Part shown: positions 38,918 to 47,050 of the stretch, one piece after another | Layout of the letters: each line of letters begins with the position of its first letter | How positions within the stretch are numbered: position 1 is the first letter of the stretch | Assembly: GCA_015689735.1 (NCBI GenBank) | Contig: WVSP01000001.1 | Span: 670,001-734,000, forward strand | DNA length: 64,000 nucleotides | From: Rhodobacterales bacterium LSUCC0031 | GTDB taxonomy: Bacteria > Pseudomonadota > Alphaproteobacteria > Rhodobacterales > Rhodobacteraceae | Direction: 5' to 3' | Notes under the pieces: model-generated | The model's input: only the letters and a program-made list of their open reading frames with translations | Told to the model about the DNA's origin: nothing | The model's database searches: none | Program-made: the position numbers and the translations under genes

Positions 38918-39886
38918 TTAGACCTTGATGTTGACCATCGCTCTCATGAAAATGATATTCATGACCAGCATCATGCCCACCGCGATGCAGGCCGGAACAA
39001 AGATCGGTGTTTGCATCACCTCGTCATAATAGCCCGGCTGCATGATGTTGATGCCGACGAGCGCGATCAGCGGGAAAACCGACAAGAACATGCCGGACCA
39101 TTTCGCTTCGCCTGTGATGGCGCTGATCTTGCGAAACAGCTTGAAGCGGGCGCGGATCACCTGTGCCAAGCCTGAAAGGATCTCGGCCAAGTTCCCGCCG
39201 GATTTTTGCTGAATGCCTACAGCCACGGCCAGAAAGCGTAGATCTTGGCTATCAAGACGCTCGGCCATGGCGCGAATGGCATCGGCAGCATCGCGCCCAT
39301 AGGCGGCTTCATCCGCGATCACTCCCAGCTCCGAGGCAAGCGGATCTTGGATTTCCTTTGCCACCGTCGTGATAGCCGATACGAATGGATGGCCCACCCG
39401 TAGCGAGCGCACCATCAGTTCCACCGCATCGGGAAGTTGTTCATCGATCAAGGCGAGCCGTTTTTTTGCCTTGTTGCTGATCCAGAAATAAATACCGCCC
39501 ACACCCATGCCGATGCTGGCCACGAAGCGGATGGGCAGTGCGGTGTTGGTCATCACGGTCAATACCAGGAAGGCCACCATGCTGAGTGCGCCCATGAGCA
39601 AGATCAGCTGCGACGGGGCAAAGGCGACATTGGCTTTCTGGGCCTTGTCAGCGATCATCGCGTAAAGCGGCAGGCGCGTAGCACCCTTGTGTTGATCCAT
39701 CTCCTTGCGCAGCTTGGCCAGCACATCTTCGCGGCTCGCACCTTTTTCAAGCATGCTCAGGCGGCGATTGACGCGGGCATTGAGGCTCATCGCCTTGCCA
39801 AAGATCGCAAGGTAGATCCCCTCGATCAACAAGACGATACCTGCGAAAATACCCAAGTAGATCAAAGGTTCGATGGAAAGTTCCAT
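38918..39886 (-). CDS. tadB: Tad pilus inner-membrane platform protein TadB
   Basis: 322 residues with an N-terminal span (LIYLGIFAGIVLLIEGIYL), central spans around QLILLMGALSMVAFLVLTVM, the F-domain block DEQLPDAVELMVRSLRVGHP and a C-terminal span pair. ATG 39886 is 5 bases after the tadA stop; longer frames lie inside tadA. Works with TadC. Confidence 0.93.
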   Translation of the reverse strand: MELSIEPLIYLGIFAGIVLLIEGIYLAIFGKAMSLNARVNRRLSMLEKGASREDVLAKLRKEMDQHKGATRLPLYAMIADKAQKANVAFAPSQLILLMGALSMVAFLVLTVMTNTALPIRFVASIGMGVGGIYFWISNKAKKRLALIDEQLPDAVELMVRSLRVGHPFVSAITTVAKEIQDPLASELGVIADEAAYGRDAADAIRAMAERLDSQDLRFLAVAVGIQQKSGGNLAEILSGLAQVIRARFKLFRKISAITGEAKWSGMFLSVFPLIALVGINIMQPGYYDEVMQTPIFVPACIAVGMMLVMNIIFMRAMVNIKV

Positions 39887-39890
39887 GGTC

Positions 39891-41345
39891 TTACTCCGCC
39901 GCCACCGGTTCATAGATCGCGGCGGGGAGATCATAGCCCCACTGCCGGAACCGTTCGGCGAAATGCGAGCGCACACCGCAAGCCGTGAAATGGCCAATAA
40001 TCGTACCATCGGACTTCAAGCCAGTGCGCTGGAAACGAAACACCTCCTGCATCGAGACGACATCGCCTTCCATCCCTGTGATCTCGGTTATCGAGACCAT
40101 GCGCCGCGAGCCATCTTGCAGGCGGCTGGCCTGCACGATCAGGTTCACCGCGCTGGTGATCTGCGCGCGCACTGCCTTGAGCGGCATCTCAATTCCTGCC
40201 ATGGCGACCATGTTCTCAAGCCGCGAAACCGCATCGCGAGCATTGTTGGCGTGAATGGTCGTCATCGACCCGTCATGGCCGGTGTTCATGGCTTGCAGCA
40301 TATCGATCACCTCTTCGCCGCGGGTTTCGCCCACGATGATGCGGTCAGGACGCATCCGCAGCGCGTTGCGCAGACAATCGCGCTGGGTGACGGCGCCCTT
40401 GCCCTCGACATTGGGGGGGCGGCTTTCCATCCGGCCCACATGCATCTGTTGCAGCTGCAATTCGGCGGTGTCTTCGATCGTCAGCACGCGCTCCTTGTTG
40501 TCGATGAAAGATGAGAGCGCATTGAGCGTAGTCGTCTTGCCCGAGCCCGTGCCGCCCGACACGATCACATTGAGCCGCGTGGCCACGGCGGCCTGGAGAT
40601 AGGCGGCCATTTCTTCGGAAAAGGCACCGAAACGGACCAGATCATCGATGCCCAGTTTTTCTTTCTTGAACTTGCGGATCGAGACAAGCGAACCATCGAC
40701 CGCCACAGGCGGAACCATCGCGTTGAAGCGCGAGCCGTCTTTCAGCCGGGCATCGACATAGGGGTTCGACTCGTCCACCCGGCGGCCAACCGCCGAGACG
40801 ATCTTGTCAATGATACGCAGCAAGTGCCGCTCATCCTTGAAGCGGACATCGGTCAAGCTCAGCTTGCCCGCACGTTCAACGAAAACGCGGTTAGGGCCGT
40901 TGACCAAGATATCGTTGACATCGGGGTCTTTGAGAAGCGGCTCAAGCGGGCCAAGGCCCGTCACCTCGTCGAACAGCTCGGTATTCAGGGTTTGACGGTC
41001 CTCGCGGTTAAGAACGATCCCAAGTTCGGTTAATTGTTCCGAGACGATTGCCGTGATCTCGGCGCGGAGTTCAGCCTCTTTCGCTGTTTCGAGCGCAGCC
41101 AGGTTCAGGTTCTCAAGCAGCCGCGAATGCATCTCGGTTTTGATTTCATCCAGCCTTTGGCGGCGCTTGACGTCTTTCTCGGCGTCAGCGGCCTGCGCAG
41201 CAGTTTCCGGCAGCACGGCGAGGATCGGTGGCTTGCGCAAAGGTGTGGGTGCGGTGCCATTTGCCGGTGCAGCCGCGCTTAGGATCGGCGCAGTAGTTGG
41301 TTGCACATGTGCAGCTGCATGAGGCTTTTTGTATTTTCCAAACAT
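39891..41345 (-). CDS. cpaF: Tad pilus assembly ATPase TadA/CpaF
   Basis: 484-residue secretion ATPase. A proline/alanine-rich N-terminal ~60 residues is followed by the CpaF N-domain, Walker A GGTGSGKT (264-271), Asp box ([20 protein letters not shown]), Walker B region [12 protein letters not shown] and His box [14 protein letters not shown]. Powers pilus extension and possibly retraction in Tad systems. Confidence 0.95.
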   Translation of the reverse strand: MFGKYKKPHAAAHVQPTTAPILSAAAPANGTAPTPLRKPPILAVLPETAAQAADAEKDVKRRQRLDEIKTEMHSRLLENLNLAALETAKEAELRAEITAIVSEQLTELGIVLNREDRQTLNTELFDEVTGLGPLEPLLKDPDVNDILVNGPNRVFVERAGKLSLTDVRFKDERHLLRIIDKIVSAVGRRVDESNPYVDARLKDGSRFNAMVPPVAVDGSLVSIRKFKKEKLGIDDLVRFGAFSEEMAAYLQAAVATRLNVIVSGGTGSGKTTTLNALSSFIDNKERVLTIEDTAELQLQQMHVGRMESRPPNVEGKGAVTQRDCLRNALRMRPDRIIVGETRGEEVIDMLQAMNTGHDGSMTTIHANNARDAVSRLENMVAMAGIEMPLKAVRAQITSAVNLIVQASRLQDGSRRMVSITEITGMEGDVVSMQEVFRFQRTGLKSDGTIIGHFTACGVRSHFAERFRQWGYDLPAAIYEPVAAE

Positions 41346-41363
41346 CCCGTTCCCCCACCATGC

Positions 41364-42659
41364 CTATTTCTGTGCCATCACATCGCGCAACATCGCCTTG
41401 TGCAGCCCGGCGGCCAGCTTGGCGATCTCGCGCCTGAGCGCGTTTTTGTGGGCAATCTCACCAATCGGCTGGCCTTCGTCGCCTGCTTGCCCCACTTGCT
41501 TGCCGCCATCGGGCAGAAGGGTCGTGATCTTCACACCAAGGCTTTCGGCCAGCTTTTTGACCCGCGCCTTACCATTGGGATCGGTGAAGCCTGGCGCGCG
41601 GTTCAGCACGAAGTTGAGCTTTTCGACCGGCAGGCTTTCGGTGCGCAGCGCCTTGAGAAACCGCATCGCATTCTGCGCCGAGCGCATATCGCGCTCCATG
41701 GTGGCAAAAAACAAATCCGCGCGGTTCAGCACTGTTTCTGTCCACATCACCAAGGTGTGTGGCATGTCCACCACCACAACGTCGAAACATTGCGTGGCAA
41801 GGTTCAACAATGCCTCGACCTCATCCGGGCCGATCAAGTCCAGCGGTAGGACCTCGGGCGGCGCAGGCAGGATCGAAAGCTTGCCACCATATCCCAGCAA
41901 GGATTGCTTGAAGGCGTCCACATCCATGGCACGGGCATCTTGCAAGACGTCGACAATGAGATCCCGCGGCGGCAGGTCGAGATAGGCCGAGATCGTGCTT
42001 GCCTGAAGATCAAGGTCGATCAAGCACACGGATGGCGATTTTTGTTTGTCGATCGTGGCCAGTTCCCATGCAAGATTGACCGCAAGCGTCGAAGCACCGG
42101 TGCCGCCCGCAAGCCCCTGAACGGCAAAGATGGCAGCCTTGCCGCCAATGCGCGGCGCGATCATCGCCGGTGATTGGGTGTTGGTGATGGCCACTTGCAC
42201 AGGGGCCGTTTCAATCACGGGGACGATATGCGGTACGCGCTGCGCCGATGCGGCTTGGCGCAAGCGCGTGATTGCGTCGTGCAATGCGCCATTGCCCAAC
42301 GGGTATGGCACGAAATCTTCGGCCCCCAAGCGCAGCAATTCATGCAGGCTGGCGGGTTTAAGTTCATTGGCAACGAGAATGCTTTTGATGCCGCGCAGCT
42401 TGGCGGCCTGTATCAGCGCGCCCAACATCCCAAGATCGGCCTCATCCTCGGGGGTTAATGCTAATGCAAGGAATTCAAGCTCTTTGGCTTGCGGCAGGTC
42501 GAGAAAACGCTGTGCCTCGGAAAATGTGAGGTCACCCCATGCCTCGCCAAGTTCGGTCTCCATATCTTCGATCAACAGATCGAAGTGGTGGACATTTCGC
42601 GACACCGTACAAGCTACAATCGGTGCCGGATCTGCCTGCAACGCAAGTCCGCTACTCAT
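41364..42659 (-). CDS. cpaE: Tad pilus localization protein TadZ/CpaE
   Basis: 431 residues: an N-terminal receiver-like domain without a clear phospho-acceptor cluster, then a MinD/ParA-type ATPase (from ~150). The P-loop reads FAVQGLAGGTGASTLAVNLA, so both the signature lysine and the P-loop lysine of the deviant Walker A motif (KGGxGKT) are replaced. The downstream block VCLIDLDLQASTISAYLDL is intact. CpaE/TadZ proteins place the Tad machine at the pole and often have altered P-loops. Confidence 0.9.
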   Translation of the reverse strand: MSSGLALQADPAPIVACTVSRNVHHFDLLIEDMETELGEAWGDLTFSEAQRFLDLPQAKELEFLALALTPEDEADLGMLGALIQAAKLRGIKSILVANELKPASLHELLRLGAEDFVPYPLGNGALHDAITRLRQAASAQRVPHIVPVIETAPVQVAITNTQSPAMIAPRIGGKAAIFAVQGLAGGTGASTLAVNLAWELATIDKQKSPSVCLIDLDLQASTISAYLDLPPRDLIVDVLQDARAMDVDAFKQSLLGYGGKLSILPAPPEVLPLDLIGPDEVEALLNLATQCFDVVVVDMPHTLVMWTETVLNRADLFFATMERDMRSAQNAMRFLKALRTESLPVEKLNFVLNRAPGFTDPNGKARVKKLAESLGVKITTLLPDGGKQVGQAGDEGQPIGEIAHKNALRREIAKLAAGLHKAMLRDVMAQK

Positions 42660-42860
42660 TCCCTAAGTCCTTCACTGTCCAGATTCTCCGGATCTTCATC
42701 TTGCAGGGGCGCAACATGCGCCTCGCTTCGCGCGCTTGCCCCTTCGCGATGGGGAAAGCACGGCTTCATGCAAGGAAAGTGATGGTCAAAAGGGGCAACA
42801 ATACGACGAAAACAGGGGATTTCGTTTACATTTCGCCAACATCGCACCTGGTGCGTACTG

Positions 42861-43502
42861 TTATTGGCTGTCCCCACCTTCGCCGCTGGGCCCGCCTGCG
42901 GCGTAGCCACGATAGACGATCTGGGCATAGCGTCCATCAAGTACAAGCGGGTTTGCCCGCACGAAGCCCGACACCTCGGTCACAGTACGACGATTGCGAC
43001 GGTCTTCGGCTTCGGTCGCCACCAGCGGCTGGCTTTCGCCCAGCGACACCAAGGCATCGAGCCTGCTGCGCGCGACACCTTGCGCGATAAGGAAATCTAC
43101 CACTGCCCGCGCACGGCGCAGGCCAAGCGCTTGGTTGTAGCTTCCCGACCCCACCAGATCGGTGTGTCCGTAAACTGAAAACCGTGCTTCGGGGAATTTT
43201 CGGATGAAATCCGCCTGTTGGCGCAGAATGGCGACCGCCTCGGGCTCAAGCCGGGCGGAATTGAAAGCAAAGGTGACGCTTGCAGGAACTTCGGCGGCGA
43301 AGCGATCGGCCAAGACGGCGACATAATCACGTTCCCCTGCATGGTAGAGGACATTGTTCATCGTGGGGTTGCCGAACGCCCCCTCATCAAGCGATGCCCC
43401 CAGCTCGCGGTTGTTGCAGCCCGCGATCGCCAAAGTCGCAACCGCCACGATCACCCAGCGGATGCGCGGCACTGTCATGCTGGCAAAAACGTATGTTTGC
43501 AT
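42861..43502 (-). CDS. OmpA-family lipoprotein in the Tad locus
   Basis: About 213 residues: a lipoprotein signal (WVIVAVATLAIAGC, Cys29) and an OmpA-type peptidoglycan-binding domain (VTFAFNSARLEPEAVAILRQ, FSVYGHTDLVGSGSYNQALG, RRARAVVDFLIAQGV). It takes the position that CpaD or RcpB holds in other Tad loci and may fix the secretin to the cell wall. Three consecutive ATGs at 43508, 43505 and 43502 follow the cpaC stop; GAGG is best spaced for the last. A 200-base gap follows before cpaE. Confidence 0.82.
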   Translation of the reverse strand: MQTYVFASMTVPRIRWVIVAVATLAIAGCNNRELGASLDEGAFGNPTMNNVLYHAGERDYVAVLADRFAAEVPASVTFAFNSARLEPEAVAILRQQADFIRKFPEARFSVYGHTDLVGSGSYNQALGLRRARAVVDFLIAQGVARSRLDALVSLGESQPLVATEAEDRRNRRTVTEVSGFVRANPLVLDGRYAQIVYRGYAAGGPSGEGGDSQ

Positions 43503-43512
43503 CATCATGGCC

Positions 43513-44898
43513 TCAATCCAACACGTAACCGTAAGAGCCGGTGAAATCTTGCCGGGCGACATCACCAGCGGCCGTGCCTGCACGCGGCGCGCCGGACAGG
43601 CGACCACGCAGGAACAATTCGCGGTCCGTGGGAATCGTGATCCGGTCGGTCGGCAGCGCCAGAGCCTCACCGCGCACAGGTTGAACAAGATGGGCTGTCA
43701 CGATGATCACAAGTTCGGATTGTTCGCGCTGATAGCTGGTCGAGCGGAACAAAACCCCGATGATCGGCAGATCGCCCAGCCACGGCACCTGACCGATCGA
43801 GTCGCGGAAATCATCTTGTAGCAGACCGGCGATGGCAAAGCTTTCACCATCACGCATTTCCACGGTGGTCGCTGCCTCACGCGTGCGCAGGCCCGGCACG
43901 CTGCCGGTTCCAGGGATGGAGGTGTCGATTGAACTGACGGTCGTGGCGAGCGACAGATTGATGATGTCGTCGCCAATAACTGTGGGGGTGAATTCCAACT
44001 CGATCCCGAAGGGTTTGAATTCAACGGTGATCTTGTCTGTCTCTTCGTCGCGCACAGGCACAGGAAATTCGCCACCCGCAAGGAAAGATGCCGTTTGACC
44101 CGACAGCGCCGACAGGTTGGGTTCGGCCAATGTCCGCACCAGCCCCTTCGTCTCGAGCGCTTCGAGAAGAATGTTGAACTGAAAATTGCCCCCGTTCAGC
44201 CCGAACGCCAGCAAGCCGGCGGGCGGGTTGACCGTTAGCGGGAAATTTACCAGATCGCCGACATTCGCGGCGACCCGATTACCGCCGCCGCTGGTGTTTA
44301 CACCGCTCATGTTGATGCCAAGCTCTTGGCGGATGGTGCGGCTCATCTCGGCAAAGCGGACTTGCAGCATCACCTGCTGGCTCCCGCCGACCAGCATCAA
44401 GTTCGAGACACGGCCTGGCGCGTAACGCTCGGCCAGTTCCATCGCCCTGTCCACGACCCGGCCCGAGCTGACCGTCCCCGAAAGGACGATGCCGTCATTA
44501 GCGGGGCGCACTTCGATCGCTTCGCCGCGCAAGATTTCGCGCAGGCGCTCGCGCAATTCGGCGACGTCGGGGACAACTTGAACCTCGACATTGGCGATCA
44601 AGCTGCCATCGGCGCCAAGCAATGTCATGCTTGTGCGCCCCGGCGCACGCCCGAGAATATAGATGCTGCGCTCGGACAAGGTGGCGATATCGGCAATGGC
44701 GGGGTTGGCGATGCTGATCTCGGCAAAGAACTGATCGCTTTCGACCACCACGGCACGGTTCATCGGCACCGTCAGGCTGGCCGATGTCTGGCCCTCGACC
44801 ATGCGCAGCTGCGCGGTTTGTGCCGATGCGATGCCGAGGGGCATGATCGCCAATGCGCAAAGAAACAGGCCCGTGCGCAAGAAACCCAACTTATTCAT
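43513..44898 (-). CDS. cpaC: Tad pilus secretin CpaC/RcpA
   Basis: 461-residue outer-membrane secretin. The signal peptide ends GIASA-QTA. The N-terminal pilus-secretin domain is SLTVPMNRAVVVESDQFFAE, followed by BON-like RERLREILRGEAIEVRPAND. The secretin core has SNLMLVGGSQQVMLQVRFAE and ETKGLVRTLAEPNLSALSG, then VPWLGDLPIIGVLFRS near the end. A GGCAAATTTGCC palindrome lies just before the ATG. Confidence 0.93.
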   Translation of the reverse strand: MNKLGFLRTGLFLCALAIMPLGIASAQTAQLRMVEGQTSASLTVPMNRAVVVESDQFFAEISIANPAIADIATLSERSIYILGRAPGRTSMTLLGADGSLIANVEVQVVPDVAELRERLREILRGEAIEVRPANDGIVLSGTVSSGRVVDRAMELAERYAPGRVSNLMLVGGSQQVMLQVRFAEMSRTIRQELGINMSGVNTSGGGNRVAANVGDLVNFPLTVNPPAGLLAFGLNGGNFQFNILLEALETKGLVRTLAEPNLSALSGQTASFLAGGEFPVPVRDEETDKITVEFKPFGIELEFTPTVIGDDIINLSLATTVSSIDTSIPGTGSVPGLRTREAATTVEMRDGESFAIAGLLQDDFRDSIGQVPWLGDLPIIGVLFRSTSYQREQSELVIIVTAHLVQPVRGEALALPTDRITIPTDRELFLRGRLSGAPRAGTAAGDVARQDFTGSYGYVLD

Positions 44899-44995
44899 GG
44901 CAAATTTGCCTCACTCATGACTGCTCAACGGCGTCTTGTTGCGCCAAACTTTCGCTCACTATGCACGAAAAAAGATTTTGCAGCAAGAATCAGTC

Positions 44996-45029
44996 TTTGG
45001 TTGCTGCCAGTGTGCCGTGGCAGACCAAA
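44996..45029 (-). terminator. Hairpin between cpaB and cpaC
   Basis: TTTGGT-tg-CTGCCA, an 8-base loop, then TGGCAG-ACCAAA gives a 12-pair stem with a two-base bulge, inside the 191-base gap between the two genes. On the minus strand a T-run (CTTTTTT) occurs only ~25 bases later. It could attenuate transcription from cpaB into the rest of the locus. Confidence 0.45.
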
Positions 45030-45089
45030 AGGCACGGCCACGACAAATTGCCGGGCCGTGCCGATGGGCTGGGAAAGCCATTGCGGGGG

Positions 45090-45920
45090 TCAGTTCGTGC
45101 AAGGCACCTGCACGACGACCAACTCTCCTGCGTTGCGCTGGCGCACGGTGCAGATGCGCGGCGCGGCTGCTGGCTCGGCGACATCGTGGTTGATGCCCAA
45201 AAGCGCATCCCGCGAGACCTCGACCATCTCGATCTCAGTGTCATCATCGATCCCGACCAAGGCAAGTGTCAGGCGACCTGATGCCTGTGCCTGTGTCAGT
45301 GCCGCGATGTCGCGGGGCAGGGCGGCAAAGGTGATGGTCCGCGCGATGATGGGATTGTTGCGGTCACTGTCGGCAGTCTGGTCTAGTGCCATGATCTGGA
45401 TGCCCGAACGGATCAGCCGGGTCAGGCTTTCGCCATTACGGCCCGTGCCTGTCCAATAGACATCGACACGGTCGCCGGTGCGCAAAAAGCCCGACACGCC
45501 GGTCACGACGTCGATCTGAAGTGTGAAGGCGCGTGTGCCATCGGCAAGTCTTGCGGCCACACCGGCGTCTTCGCCAGGCAGGGTCACCTTGCTGGCTGAA
45601 AGCGGCTCATGCGTTTCGATTAAACGCAGAACGGTGCGTTGTGAATCGTCGCCGGGCGGGAAGAGCTCGTCCAGCGTGGTGAAAGCACCGCTTGGCACAT
45701 AGGCTTCGGGCCAGCGGATCGCCTTGACATCCGCGGGTGAAAGAACCTCACCATAGCGCAACGCGCGGCTTGCCACATAGACCTCGACCGTGGGGATGAT
45801 CGCGGCGCTTTGCTGCGCCAAAGCCGCTTGGTATTGGTTGAAGCGTGTCATCACCGCTTGGACAGCCAGACCGGCAAGGCCGATCCCCAAGAACAGTACC
45901 AATCCGAAAATCAGTCTCAT
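45090..45920 (-). CDS. cpaB: Flp pilus assembly protein CpaB/RcpC
   Basis: 276 residues with one N-terminal membrane span (LIFGLVLFLGIGLAGLAVQA), then an SAF-type domain (VYVASRALRYGEVLSPADVKAIRW) and the CpaB/RcpC domain (RAFTLQIDVVTGVSGFLRTG, DRVDVYWTG). Periplasmic; stabilises secretin function in Tad systems. First biosynthetic gene after the pilins. Confidence 0.9.
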   Translation of the reverse strand: MRLIFGLVLFLGIGLAGLAVQAVMTRFNQYQAALAQQSAAIIPTVEVYVASRALRYGEVLSPADVKAIRWPEAYVPSGAFTTLDELFPPGDDSQRTVLRLIETHEPLSASKVTLPGEDAGVAARLADGTRAFTLQIDVVTGVSGFLRTGDRVDVYWTGTGRNGESLTRLIRSGIQIMALDQTADSDRNNPIIARTITFAALPRDIAALTQAQASGRLTLALVGIDDDTEIEMVEVSRDALLGINHDVAEPAAAPRICTVRQRNAGELVVVQVPCTN

Positions 45921-46142
45921 CTGTTTTGCTCCTCTCGCGTCGGTTCAGCGGTTCCCTCGTCTGCGACAGGGGAATTCGCGTATTGCATGGCTCGGAAGTA
46001 GGAGCGATTGCTTGTCCAAGCATGACATCGCTCTTCATGTGATCTTTCTGCGCTGTTGTCGCCACCGTGCGGCACGCAGAGCGGGGAACCGGCCCCGCCC
46101 CGGAAGACAAAGCCGTTTTCGGGCCATCGGGCAGAGTGCCGA

Positions 46143-46367
46143 TCAGTCGTTGTTGGCCGTCGCCGCGGCATTGCTGGCAAAGGGGTTGCTGGCCGCGTTG
46201 GTGTTGCCCAAGGCAACGCTGACATTGTTGGAACCACCCTCGACACCGACCGACACCAGCATGAAGGTCGCCATGCATAGGCCGACCATAGCGGCAGTCA
46301 AAACAACCCAGTCAACCGTCACGGCGCCGGAGTCGGAGGATGCGAAGTTCTTGATCAGTGCGGTCAT
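46143..46367 (-). CDS. Flp-type pilin 1 (Asp5 variant)
   Basis: 74 residues: a basic leader MTALIKNFASSDSG, likely cut after Gly14, then AVTVDWVVLTAAMVGLCMAT as the hydrophobic stalk and a small Asn/Ala-rich tail with SNPFASN. It has Flp/type IVb pilin layout, but Asp occupies position 5 and Trp position 6 where Flp pilins have Glu-Tyr. 49 of 74 residues or fewer are shared with the neighbouring pilin (visual alignment only). A frame extending 48 codons upstream without a stop exists, but the family start is ATG 46367. Confidence 0.82.
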   Translation of the reverse strand: MTALIKNFASSDSGAVTVDWVVLTAAMVGLCMATFMLVSVGVEGGSNNVSVALGNTNAASNPFASNAAATANND

Positions 46368-46423
46368 TTTAAAGCTCTCCAGGTTTGTTTTTTGCGTTGG
46401 TCCGTTTCGGGCGGCGCCAGCTT

Positions 46424-46480
46424 GGATAAGACAGTTGTGACCGCCGAACATGGCCGCAATGCGGCCCAAAACAGGAAGCT
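46424..46480 (-). repeat. Upstream block of pilin 1, homologous to the block before pilin 2
   Basis: Ungapped alignment with 46894-46950 shows about 36 of 57 identical bases, centred on the shared GAACATGGCCG (plus strand). On the minus strand both contain an ATGTTC at about the same distance before the pilin start (84 versus 81 bases). Confidence 0.55.
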
Positions 46481-46556
46481 TGGGGGAGTGTCCAAGAAAC
46501 TGTGGTGGCAAACATGCCTTGCCCTTGGACGATCATCGCGTGTGGCAAGACATGCG

Positions 46557-46586
46557 AAGGGCCGCGTTCGCATTGACGCGGCCCTT
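46557..46586 (-). terminator. Perfect hairpin between the two pilin genes
   Basis: AAGGGCCGCGT, an 8-base loop and ACGCGGCCCTT form an 11-pair perfect stem about 31 bases after the stop of pilin 2. No T-run follows on the minus strand. It may end or attenuate the pilin 2 transcript or protect its 3' end. Confidence 0.6.
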
Positions 46587-46616
46587 CCCTGATCGGTGAT
46601 GCAAACGCGGGTAGGA

Positions 46617-46841
46617 TCAATCGCGGGTTGCGTTGAATGCGCTATTGCCAGCGAACGGGTTGGCGGTTGGCGCGGTATTGACCAATGTATTGTCGATGTT
46701 TCCGGCCAGGCTTTCGACGCCGTTTGACATGACCATGATGGTGGCAAAGCCAAGGCCGACCATGGCGGCGGTCAAAACGACCCAGTCAACCGTCACGGCG
46801 CCGGATTCGGATGCTACGAAATTCTTGATCAGTGAAGTCAT
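46617..46841 (-). CDS. Flp-type pilin 2 (Asp5 variant)
   Basis: 74 residues, same plan as pilin 1: leader MTSLIKNFVASESG, cleavage after Gly14, stalk AVTVDWVVLTAAMVGLGFAT, and a tail with the shared motif TANPFAGN. As first gene of the unit it is probably the most expressed. Different central regions (MSNGVESLAGNIDN here, LVSVGVEGGSNNVS in pilin 1) suggest divergence of the exposed surface after duplication. Confidence 0.83.
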   Translation of the reverse strand: MTSLIKNFVASESGAVTVDWVVLTAAMVGLGFATIMVMSNGVESLAGNIDNTLVNTAPTANPFAGNSAFNATRD

Positions 46842-46893
46842 ATCTTTTTTCTCCAGTCGAGTTTAGGGTGGCCCTCCGGGACAATCCCCGGTG

Positions 46894-46950
46894 TGGATGA
46901 CGCGTTTGTCGCCTCTGAACATGGCCGGATTTGGACCTAAGCAAGGATTT
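46894..46950 (-). repeat. Upstream block of pilin 2, homologous to the block before pilin 1
   Basis: Counterpart of 46424-46480. On the minus strand it contains ATGTTCAGAGGCGAC, opening a 19-codon frame that ends at 46863 just before the pilin. In pilin 1 the matching frame runs on into the pilin without a stop. Confidence 0.55.
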
Positions 46951-47050
46951 TTGTCGCTGTGTTGAAAGGTGATCTCGGCGCGGCTACACCATGGTCTTAG
47001 GCCAGATGCGTACATAGCGCGCCGGGTCGCGATGGTGACCAGGCCAAGCT

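Noticed and set aside
46143-46511. 122-residue extended form of pilin 1
   Set aside because: The frame is open upstream, but the 48-residue extension is not pilin-like and runs on past the leader. The second pilin has a stop in the matching place.
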